Shown in pieces: positions 1-6,715 of a stretch of DNA of 35,786 nucleotides (position 1 is the stretch's first letter; each line of letters begins with the position of its first letter). The stretch is taken from positions 1 to 35,786 of the forward strand of contig CAMOER010000024.1 of the NCBI GenBank assembly GCA_946612455.1, read 5' to 3'. The notes below the pieces were generated by a model. That model had not been told where the DNA came from, did not search any database, and saw only the letters and a list, made by a program, of their open reading frames with translations. A program made the translations under genes and the position numbers. The DNA is from UBA3305 sp002373555 (GTDB lineage Bacteria > Bacillota > Clostridia > Lachnospirales > Lachnospiraceae).

Positions 1-35
1 TTATACCATACGTTTTTGAAAAAGCAAGCAAAAAT

Positions 36-48
36 CGAACATATGTTC
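36..48. promoter_or_regulatory. LexA/DinR-type SOS box
   Basis: The sequence CGAACATATGTTC contains a perfect 12-bp palindrome (GAACATATGTTC) and matches the Gram-positive LexA (DinR) operator consensus CGAAC-N4-GTTC. On the minus strand it is followed by T-rich sequence and GGTATAA at the very edge. The likely target is therefore a leftward gene outside the window. LexA control is inferred from the motif alone. Confidence 0.72.
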
Positions 49-167
49 TTTTCTGCTGTAAGGCTGGCTAACTCACGACTGTTATGAAGTCACGAGAATG
101 CGCCAGCTATTTTTCAAATCCATATACCGCAGATTGGCTCCCAGTGAGCTTAGCTGGATTCTTATTT

Positions 168-449
168 CTATCGGATCTCCCGATCCTCGTCTATAATCTC
201 CGCCTCAGTATTCTCTTCAATAAAAAGAGAGATATCATCCATCAGACTGTCCGCCATTGCGTTATGCGGGACAATGGCCGCAATGCCGATCACAATGATC
301 TGATGGATGTCCTGCTCATCGATCTCCGCTGCCGATACATGATATCGGTTCTGGAGTTTTGCGATGAGGCTCTTTACTATCATTCGTTTTTCTTTCAGGC
401 TGTGAACCCATGGAGCATGGAGCCTGAATGTCATTACAGCTATTCGCAT
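168..449 (-). CDS. DUF503 family protein (YlxP-like)
   Basis: A 93-aa protein that matches the DUF503/YlxP family over its whole length. The family hallmark HSLKEKR lies near residue 16, followed by the VSAAEIDEQD strand and a C-terminal EDREI. Family members are small ferredoxin-like-fold proteins, often beside translation or ribosome-maturation genes; no firm biochemical role is known. The ATG at 449 lacks a clear Shine-Dalgarno sequence. The reading frame stays open for 30 codons upstream (acidic, Glu-rich) back to two stops but has no ATG, GTG or TTG there. The gene may thus be a remnant cut from a longer protein, or may use an unusual start. It sits at the leader-distal end of the CRISPR array in A/T-rich sequence. 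Confidence 0.75.
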   Translation of the reverse strand: MRIAVMTFRLHAPWVHSLKEKRMIVKSLIAKLQNRYHVSAAEIDEQDIHQIIVIGIAAIVPHNAMADSLMDDISLFIEENTEAEIIDEDREIR

Positions 450-800
450 ATCTTTTTCTTGTTGGGAAGCTTGTTCTTCCTCTTCCAGTGAATCTGTCAG
501 AATTTCAAGGGCATCGTCCAGTGCATCCGATCTCTCTAGTCATCACACAATGGTTGATGCTCCAACCATGATGTCGTAATAGATCATCAGCTTTATTATA
601 CCGTCTTCAATGCATTTTTTCACTGGTAATGAATCCCGCTTTATTGAGTCAAGGAATAAGACCGTATTCGCGATATCCTACGATTTTCTGGCACAATCTG
701 GAGGTCGCTGCAGGGCATATGTTCGATCTAATACTTGAGGCTCTATATCCTATAGAGTCAAATCGCCAGAAATGAAGATCACAATGATCCAGAACACAGG
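450..800. other. Gap between DUF503 gene and CRISPR array; possibly degraded coding
   Basis: No intact gene is visible. On the minus strand the DUF503 frame is open from about 450 to 540 without a start codon. Farther upstream two short open stretches in different frames read like degraded coding sequence, for example a stretch containing LLRHHGWS near 560-600. GGTATAAT near 600 resembles a -10 element. A half SOS box (CGAACATATG on the minus strand) lies near 717-726. This may be the remains of a lost gene. Confidence 0.4.
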
Positions 801-1160
801 CATTCCATCCGCCCGCGTGGGGCGGGACCTACGAGGGGATGCCGGACTATGAATTAAAACTTATTTCAATCCACCCGCCCGCGTGGGGCGGGACGCATGC
901 CTCGCGGAGCTGCTGCAGTTCAACCGGCGTATTTCAATCCACCCGCCCGCGTGGGGCGGGACTCAAGCAGAGCGATCCCACCGCATTGACGTGTAATTTC
1001 AATCCACCCGCCCGCGTGGGGCGGGACCAAACTTATCGAGTATATCTGTGATGAGTTAGAGATTTCAATCCACCCGCCCGCGTGGGGCGGGACGACAGGT
1101 GGTGGTTGAGGAACTTGCAGACTATTACATTTCAATCCACCCGCCCGCGTGGGGCGGGAC
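801..1160 (-). CRISPR. Type I-C CRISPR array, 6 repeats and 5 spacers
   Basis: Five identical 32-nt repeats lie at 863-894, 931-962, 996-1027, 1062-1093 and 1129-1160. On the plus strand they begin ATTTCAATCCAC and end GGGGCGGGAC. A degenerate sixth repeat at 801-828 has lost four bases and carries substitutions. Spacers are 829-862, 895-930, 963-995, 1028-1061 and 1094-1128 (34, 36, 33, 34 and 35 nt). Read on the minus strand, each repeat starts GTCCCGCCCC and ends GGATTGAAAT, the typical type I-C form. It holds a 7-bp stem (CCCGCCC/GGGCGGG) with a 5-nt loop. The decayed repeat is the one farthest from cas2, so the leader is at the 1161 side and transcription runs leftward, co-directional with the cas genes. 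Confidence 0.97.
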
Positions 1161-1336
1161 AGCAAAAACAGCCAAATATATGAACTTTTGTTTGCGAGTA
1201 ATTCACAATTGTCTGTCTTTGCGCTTATGCTTTGTCGATTAGTCGGATCAAGCGAAACGACACATCAATCTTTAAGCACAAATCACGATGCGAACCTCCC
1301 TCATTTTTCATGAGAGCTCTATGTTCGCACACACAA
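1161..1336 (-). promoter_or_regulatory. CRISPR leader with folded element next to cas2
   Basis: This A/T-rich stretch joins the cas2 stop to the first repeat and should act as the leader for array transcription and spacer insertion. Just past the cas2 stop, 1289-1329 forms a nested inverted repeat: outer arms TGCGAAC (1289-1295) and GTTCGCA (1323-1329), inner arms CTCAT (1300-1304) and ATGAG (1310-1314). From memory, comparable TGCGAAC...TTCGCA elements follow cas2 in other type I-C loci; that recollection was not checked. No promoter with good -35 and -10 boxes could be picked. Confidence 0.65.
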
Positions 1337-1627
1337 TCATATTATTAGAATCTCATCTTGTGGATAATCTCTTTGCACACCAAAATGATTAATCTTATTT
1401 TTGTAATTATTACCAAGTTTATAGAACCTAAGATTATCTGTCTTTGGATCAATCAATGAAACCAGTTCAGCCTGAAAACTGACTAGCTGTGCTTCATCCA
1501 AAAGGCACTCAAATACAGAATTTTGTACTCTCTGTCCATATGCCACACACTTTTTAGCCACTTTCCGAAGCCGCGCCTTACCCTTTCCCGTCTCGGTATT
1601 GACATCATATGTTACCACAACCAGCAT
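1337..1627 (-). CDS. cas2: CRISPR-associated endonuclease Cas2
   Basis: A 96-aa protein of usual Cas2 length and fold. It opens MLVVVTYDVNT, in which the family Asp ends the first beta strand, and contains RVQNSVFEC, the typical second-strand segment. With Cas1 it forms the integrase complex that inserts new spacers, Cas2 being the central dimer. The frame runs further upstream, but the ATG at 1627 fits the family start, has a GGAAATGAGG ribosome site and leaves a 7-nt gap from the cas1 stop. It is the last cas gene before the leader and array. Confidence 0.95.
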   Translation of the reverse strand: MLVVVTYDVNTETGKGKARLRKVAKKCVAYGQRVQNSVFECLLDEAQLVSFQAELVSLIDPKTDNLRFYKLGNNYKNKINHFGVQRDYPQDEILII

Positions 1628-1634
1628 ACTTGCC

Positions 1635-2666
1635 TCATTTCCAGAAAAATGGTGGATATGCTTCCAAATCCCCACGAATAGTTCGCGCCAAAAGAAGCGC
1701 CTGCACATATGGAATCAAGCCCCACTCGATTTTCTCGTTAAGGAACGGATGCTTTATCTGCTCTTGCTTTTTCTCCTGCCATGATCGAAGCACTATCCTT
1801 CTACCATCATCATTCAGATATACTGCTCCGCTTTCCTGAATACTAAAATGATCTTTCTGTATCTTTTTCTGATTAACACAAGTAAGTGCAAATCGATCAG
1901 CTACGGCCGGCCTTAACTCTTCCATAAGATCCAATGCCAGACTTCTCCTCCCGGGCTTGGGTCTGTGCATAAAACCAACGTATGGATCCAATCCGACAGA
2001 CTGAAGTGCTGCTGCGCTCTCGCTAGCCAGCTGTGAATACACAAAAGACAGCAAGGCATTTATCCGATCCAAAGGTGGACGGCGGGACCTTCCTTTAAAA
2101 ACAAACTCTTGTTTCTGCTGTAATATCAGATCGTCAAAAAAATCAAAGTATCGCTGTGCGCTTTCTCCTTCAAATCCCCGAAGGCTGTCCATATTGTCAC
2201 ATGATCTGATCTTTTCCATAGAATCTGTGAGCTGTGTAGAAATCCTCTCTGCCTTTTCAATTGGAATTCTCATAGAGTGATCTCTTCGGCTTCTCTCTAT
2301 TACTTTTCTGGCATTATACACCTTTCCCAAAACCATATTCCGGGTATAAAAACAACTGCGTTCAACCGAATCAGCGATCCTGTATTGCTCCATACGAAGG
2401 AGAACATTTCCTCGTTCTTCTCCGACTATTCTAGCCAGAAATCTGCCATGCGAACTAAAAAAACTAAGATCGATCCCCTCTTCTGCGCAAGCTCCCATGA
2501 GCATAGGTGAAGCACCGCCATAGGAAAAGCAAACTATCGATTCCAGTGTGTGAAGCGGAATTCTGGCTATTACTTCGCTATTTCTGGAGACAATTACATT
2601 CCCTCCATTAAGAGTCAGTCTGCTTTCAGGTGATGTTACATATAATGTGTTTAGGAGGTGTCTCAT
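1635..2666 (-). CDS. cas1: CRISPR-associated endonuclease Cas1, subtype I-C
   Basis: A 343-aa integrase that catalyses spacer insertion together with Cas2. The metal-binding active site is visible: Glu166 in GFEGESA, His234 in GFMHRPKPGR, and Asp246 with Glu249/Glu250 in LALDLMEELRP. The N-terminal beta domain starts MRHLLNTLYVTSPES, which is characteristic of type I-C Cas1. Its ATG overlaps the cas4 stop (ATGA), with AGGTG seven bases upstream, so translation is probably coupled to cas4. No damage is seen. Confidence 0.97.
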   Translation of the reverse strand: MRHLLNTLYVTSPESRLTLNGGNVIVSRNSEVIARIPLHTLESIVCFSYGGASPMLMGACAEEGIDLSFFSSHGRFLARIVGEERGNVLLRMEQYRIADSVERSCFYTRNMVLGKVYNARKVIERSRRDHSMRIPIEKAERISTQLTDSMEKIRSCDNMDSLRGFEGESAQRYFDFFDDLILQQKQEFVFKGRSRRPPLDRINALLSFVYSQLASESAAALQSVGLDPYVGFMHRPKPGRRSLALDLMEELRPAVADRFALTCVNQKKIQKDHFSIQESGAVYLNDDGRRIVLRSWQEKKQEQIKHPFLNEKIEWGLIPYVQALLLARTIRGDLEAYPPFFWK

Positions 2667-3331
2667 TTGGTCTCACCTACTGCTTTATCAATATAGGCAC
2701 TAACATCTTTATTTTTGCATAAAACTGGAAGGCATATATCTTTTAGGGAACATTCACGACAATAGCTGCCCGTCTTAACTTTTGGAGTATATCCTCTTCT
2801 GTAATAACCAACCATTTCTTCTGAATAGGTTTTTGTCGTATTTCTTAGATCATCTGTGAGGTCCACATACTCGCGATGCCGTGTTTGATGGTAATAAAGC
2901 GCCCCTGTTGGGATCTGACAAGCAAGCATTTCTTCAAGTGCAATCGCCTGCGCACAAAGTTGGATCCTGTCCGCATTTGATAGTTTCGGCTTTCCGTGCT
3001 TGTATTCTACAGGCAAAGGCAACCAGAGTCCCTCACAATACCGGATAGGAACACCATTCCTCTCATCCTTTCTGAATTCCACTACATCACAGGTGCCCGA
3101 AAGCATCAATTCATGCGATGTAACCCTAAGCCCACGTACTATAAGAAGATCCCCTCTTTTTTCGATCTGTTCTTCATCATGAGCTCTTGTATGCTCAACT
3201 TTGCCTGCGGCAGTATGGGCATTTTCTGTCCATTGCTGTTCGATGTGGATCAATGCCCACTGCCTGCGGCAAAAGCAGAAATGCTGGATTCCTGACATCA
3301 TCAGATAATTATCTTCATCAAATACCTTCAA
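2663..3331 (-). CDS. cas4: CRISPR-associated exonuclease Cas4
   Basis: A 222-aa Cas4 of the RecB-like PD-(D/E)XK nuclease family, which trims prespacers and sets PAM and orientation during adaptation. The iron-sulfur cysteines are present: a pair near residues 18-20 (FCFCRRQWAL) and the cluster YCRECSLKDIC near 191-200. Nuclease motifs are GTCDVVEF (Asp), PVEYKHGK (Glu-x-Lys) and the QLCAQA helix. The best start is TTG at 3331; it overlaps the end of cas7c by 14 nt and has GGAG about ten bases upstream. An ATG ten codons later lacks a ribosome site and would trim the conserved EDNYLMMSGIQHF start. Confidence 0.95.
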   Translation of the reverse strand: MKVFDEDNYLMMSGIQHFCFCRRQWALIHIEQQWTENAHTAAGKVEHTRAHDEEQIEKRGDLLIVRGLRVTSHELMLSGTCDVVEFRKDERNGVPIRYCEGLWLPLPVEYKHGKPKLSNADRIQLCAQAIALEEMLACQIPTGALYYHQTRHREYVDLTDDLRNTTKTYSEEMVGYYRRGYTPKVKTGSYCRECSLKDICLPVLCKNKDVSAYIDKAVGETK

Positions 3332-4166
3332 TGATTATCGGCTCCAATCCTTCCAGCGGTTCTACAGAAATGTCATAGTCATCTATCGATGTTGGAATAG
3401 TGATTCCATCTTTAACAGAGACTTTGACAGAGCGATGCACCTTGGCAGTAGAATATTTACCATCTTTGCAGCCATGCTCAAACCAGTAAAACTTAACGAC
3501 CTCCATGGTTCCATCCGGGCGGGCCGATGAAGCATCATTAATAAACAGTGTGCGAAGGGCTTCTTTGATCACTTCGGCATCTTCTTCCGTAAAGCCGGTT
3601 TTTTCAGCCAACTGAACATTGATCGAACCTTTAATTGTGTAGAGTCCAAACTTGACGAAGTGCTTCATACCCATAGTATCCGCTGCCCGACTCTCCCCGC
3701 TTTTCTTCTCCCCGCTGACACTTTTAGTGATCTGCATGGAAATAACTTCTACAGGCGAAACACTCGTAGCCTGGTGAATAGAAACAGGTCCTCTGACTCC
3801 GACTGATTTACAAGCAAGTCCATTAAATGCAAATAATTGTCCAAAAGAACGAACATCAAGCCAAGTCTCGCATGCCTTATTGTAGAATTCGTCCTGACTC
3901 TTTATGGTCTTAAAGCCATTTCCCTCAGCTCTTTTACTAAGGCTTTCATATCCATCATCACACCGATCCTCGGACTGAACAAACACTGCATGCCCCATAT
4001 CCTGCATTCGATTACGGATCTTTCTTTTAATGCAGACGTCTGAGATTTCGCCCAGGCCTTCATAATCTGTACGAGGCCGGTTCCCATTTAAAGGATCTCC
4101 GTTCGGATTCGCCATTTCTACGGTAACAACAGCTACAAAATCGATCTTATGCTTCAATACACTCAT
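3318..4166 (-). CDS. cas7c: Cas7c (Csd2), type I-C Cascade backbone
   Basis: A 282-aa Cas7 of the Csd2 subtype. Copies of this protein polymerise along the crRNA to make the Cascade backbone and present it for base pairing with target DNA. The start region KIDFVAVVTVEMANPNGDP is the signature RRM-like strand of Csd2; SFGQLFAF, GVRGPVSIHQA and the C-terminal YDISVEPLEGL are also family features. The gene starts 2 nt after the cas8c stop with a GAGGAGG site seven bases upstream, fitting the high expression needed for a multi-copy subunit. Confidence 0.96.
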   Translation of the reverse strand: MSVLKHKIDFVAVVTVEMANPNGDPLNGNRPRTDYEGLGEISDVCIKRKIRNRMQDMGHAVFVQSEDRCDDGYESLSKRAEGNGFKTIKSQDEFYNKACETWLDVRSFGQLFAFNGLACKSVGVRGPVSIHQATSVSPVEVISMQITKSVSGEKKSGESRAADTMGMKHFVKFGLYTIKGSINVQLAEKTGFTEEDAEVIKEALRTLFINDASSARPDGTMEVVKFYWFEHGCKDGKYSTAKVHRSVKVSVKDGITIPTSIDDYDISVEPLEGLEPIIIEGI

Positions 4167-4168
4167 GA

Positions 4169-4555
4169 TTACTCCTCCTCATTGCTCTCTTCTTTTTTTC
4201 TTGACTTATAGAGTTCGTTCTTCTGCAGACAGTATCCTAAAATATAGGTATCGGCTAACGCCTTGTCCTGGTCATAATCGGGCAGATCGCTCATTACATC
4301 CATAATTTCACCAATAAGCTTTTCATAATATGCGCGCTGCCCTTCTCTCAGTCGAGATGCATACGCGCGATTGATCTGTTCATAAATAATACGGGTAGCA
4401 TATAGTGGCTTTTTTACAAAGACAGACTGCATACGGATCGCATTTGTCTCCCGCCCTTCACCAGTCTGATAAGTATCTTTCTCCATTTTCTCGAAAACGG
4501 CCAGCAGTCTCCCATATTGGTAACTTCTGTCTTGTTTCCCGGGTTCCAAAGCCAT
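4169..4555 (-). CDS. cas11c: Cas11c small subunit from an internal start within cas8c
   Basis: In frame within cas8c, AAGGAGG (4564-4570) is followed after eight bases by ATG at 4555, giving a 128-aa product starting MALEPGKQDRSYQYG. In other type I-C systems the small subunit Cas11c is made by internal translation of cas8c, is of this size, and is needed for a stable Cascade. The peptide is mostly helical with many charged residues, as expected for the Cas11 bundle, and ends KSRKKEESNEEE. The ribosome site is as strong as those of the annotated cas genes. Expression is inferred, not shown. Confidence 0.85.
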   Translation of the reverse strand: MALEPGKQDRSYQYGRLLAVFEKMEKDTYQTGEGRETNAIRMQSVFVKKPLYATRIIYEQINRAYASRLREGQRAYYEKLIGEIMDVMSDLPDYDQDKALADTYILGYCLQKNELYKSRKKEESNEEE

Positions 4556-5980
4556 ACTCCATTCCTCCTTAAAATGATCAATGTAATACTTCCTTATTAC
4601 GGCACATGTACTATAAAGCAATGAACTTCGAAGATATCCTGCCTCTTTGTCATCAGCGTACAATTCCAGGCTATGACATTTATCAACCAGCCGTTTCACA
4701 AGGTCACTCGGTATAAGAGCTCTATCAATACGACAGGAAAGGATTCTCATCATTATCTGTCTGGATATCTTGTCGTCCACTTCCATTCGATTCGATCTGA
4801 GCGTTCCGTAAGCAAATTGTACAATTCTATAAAGAGGCGGTGATTGAATACCGTATGGGCCATTAAGCCAACAGCATGTCTCATCCCACCATGCAAGTCT
4901 CTCAAGAAAATCTGATGCCTGTAATTCGTTATAGTAGCTCAGTGACAGGCGACCACTTGTGGCAGCATCAAAAGCAGCTATCACCACTTTTGAGCCCACA
5001 GGGAGATCTGTCTTCCATCCCTGCAACGCATCTCGAAGATTCTTTTTGTAATCACTTAATAGGAAAACCGGATCGCTTTCTGCTTTTTCTATCGGAGGTC
5101 TCATGATTCCGGTTGGCTTAGGAAGCAGTCTCATATCCGTATTCCAACATACAAATGTTCTGCCCCCGTATGGGACGCCTTGATTTGCAATCAACCATTT
5201 AAGCGTATTATGTGCTTTTTGTGATGCAATGTAGCCGATAGAGACAGCCTCAGAATCATCAAGGAATCTGCCTCGATATGTATAATTCGTCCTATCGTTA
5301 GAGCTAATCAGCTTGGCATTCCCATTCAGCGCCACAATTCCCTTAATATGCTGTTTTGCTGGTACTGTCTCCTCACCGGTGATGCTGCAGATTACTTTAT
5401 CTGACTGGTTAAGCGTACTCATATACCACGCATAGAAAGCCTTTTGTAAATTCCTGTTCGTCCAACAATCACCGCTTTCATTCCCGATTCCGATAATACG
5501 CCACCTGATTAAAACTTTTTCATCCTTGACAGTCCCTTCTTTGTCCCCCGGTTTCACACATGCAGCTCGGAGAAGATCATCTACAATATTCCCTTCGGAA
5601 ACATACGTATATACCGGTTTCAGCATCGGATGCGTATATGGGGATTCCATCCATGTTTTTAACTGTTTTATATATAAGTTGTATTTTTCAGAGTTCCTCC
5701 GGTCCAGATATGCAATCTGATCACAGAGCGGATGCGCACATGGCGCACTGGTTCGTCCTACAGATTCTTCCGTTACCGGTATAATTGTCTTCGCATTATC
5801 CTTATCAACGATATCCGCCTGCACGAAACGCCCATCCTGATCAACAGTAACTTCAACACCTGCAGCAGTTACTGCATGCGAAATTGGCGCCAGCGGTTCT
5901 CGCATATCGCTGCGTAGTATCCCAGCATAATCTTTTTCCGCCTTATCATATGTTTCATACGCCATCTGCAGAAGTCCCAT
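4169..5980 (-). CDS. cas8c: Cas8c (Csd1), type I-C Cascade large subunit
   Basis: A 603-aa Csd1/Cas8c protein, within the usual length range. It is the Cascade large subunit that recognises the PAM and recruits Cas3. Recognisable parts are MGLLQMAYETYDKAEKDYA at the start, the NKHxx-like middle with GGRTFVCWNTD near 280 and the helical C-terminal region. The frame allows a start at 6004, but the GGAGGAGGTGAG site at 5988-5997 sits correctly for the ATG at 5980. That start overlaps the cas5c end by 26 nt. The 3' part also encodes the small subunit Cas11c from an internal start. Confidence 0.95.
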   Translation of the reverse strand: MGLLQMAYETYDKAEKDYAGILRSDMREPLAPISHAVTAAGVEVTVDQDGRFVQADIVDKDNAKTIIPVTEESVGRTSAPCAHPLCDQIAYLDRRNSEKYNLYIKQLKTWMESPYTHPMLKPVYTYVSEGNIVDDLLRAACVKPGDKEGTVKDEKVLIRWRIIGIGNESGDCWTNRNLQKAFYAWYMSTLNQSDKVICSITGEETVPAKQHIKGIVALNGNAKLISSNDRTNYTYRGRFLDDSEAVSIGYIASQKAHNTLKWLIANQGVPYGGRTFVCWNTDMRLLPKPTGIMRPPIEKAESDPVFLLSDYKKNLRDALQGWKTDLPVGSKVVIAAFDAATSGRLSLSYYNELQASDFLERLAWWDETCCWLNGPYGIQSPPLYRIVQFAYGTLRSNRMEVDDKISRQIMMRILSCRIDRALIPSDLVKRLVDKCHSLELYADDKEAGYLRSSLLYSTCAVIRKYYIDHFKEEWSMALEPGKQDRSYQYGRLLAVFEKMEKDTYQTGEGRETNAIRMQSVFVKKPLYATRIIYEQINRAYASRLREGQRAYYEKLIGEIMDVMSDLPDYDQDKALADTYILGYCLQKNELYKSRKKEESNEEE

Positions 5981-6713
5981 TTTTCTCACCTCCTCCAAAC
6001 TCATTTATTCCTGAGAAGTTTCCGATGTCTTTTCCAAATAATTTGACCGGCATTTCATGAAGCAGCTCATGCAGCGGGCATTCTTCCGGTCGCAGAAAAC
6101 TGATAACGCCATTTTTCATGACCGGCTGCCATAGATTCTTGGTGAGGTGCGTCCTCGTCTCATCTGAATACCCTTCATCCGGATATGTCAATCCGTGATA
6201 CATCGTGCCGAACGCCAGGTGCGGAATACCATCATATGCTCCTTCTCCTTCTCCAAAAATACAGGGTTCCACATATCCCTGACATTCACGCGTTCCCAGA
6301 AAGGTATCTCTGCGGCCGCCCTTTCGTATCATCTTTTTGGCAATCTCATGATGCTTGTTCTCATTCCGGTCTTCGGACAGTTCCGGCCGATTATCATTCC
6401 ACTCAAAATGGGCACGAACCTGGTAGCGACAATCTTTAAGGTAAGTATAATAAGCCAGATCGTTACCCCCGGAATATTTAATAGGTCTGATGCTTTTCAC
6501 TTCAGTTTGAATGGGGTTCATGATACGCACTGCATCAATATACCAAATAAATGTTGGCTTCCAATACACAGACGCGAGAATTCCTTTCAACGCTTCATAT
6601 GTTGGAATCTGGTAGCTGCACTTTTCTCCTCCAACTCTCATAATAGGATCAGAGAACAGAGCATACTCCCCTGTTATTTCAAATTCGACAATGTTTGGAT
6701 GTTTGGTTTTCAT
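5955..6713 (-). CDS. cas5c: Cas5c (Cas5d) crRNA-processing endonuclease
   Basis: A 252-aa Cas5 of the type I-C kind, which replaces Cas6: it cuts pre-crRNA at the repeat and stays bound to the crRNA 5' handle in Cascade. The residues expected for catalysis line up with the Tyr-Lys-His set known from the Bacillus halodurans enzyme: Tyr39 (IPTYEALKG) and Lys120-His121 (NENKHHEIAKK). RKGGRRDTFLGTRECQGYV is also a family segment. The ATG at 6713 follows GGAGGT by seven bases and overlaps the cas3 stop region; a GTG two codons earlier is less well placed. Confidence 0.95.
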   Translation of the reverse strand: MKTKHPNIVEFEITGEYALFSDPIMRVGGEKCSYQIPTYEALKGILASVYWKPTFIWYIDAVRIMNPIQTEVKSIRPIKYSGGNDLAYYTYLKDCRYQVRAHFEWNDNRPELSEDRNENKHHEIAKKMIRKGGRRDTFLGTRECQGYVEPCIFGEGEGAYDGIPHLAFGTMYHGLTYPDEGYSDETRTHLTKNLWQPVMKNGVISFLRPEECPLHELLHEMPVKLFGKDIGNFSGINEFGGGEKNGTSADGV

Positions 6714-6715
6714 TG

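Noticed and set aside
84..491. Plus-strand frame of 135 aa at the left edge
   Set aside because: It lies antisense to the DUF503 gene, has no ribosome site and no family resemblance.
829..1128. Self-targeting by the CRISPR spacers
   Set aside because: No spacer was seen to match any other part of this window; the rest of the genome cannot be judged.
839..1165. Short frames on both strands with repeated PPARVGR / PTRAGG motifs
   Set aside because: They are translations of the CRISPR repeats.
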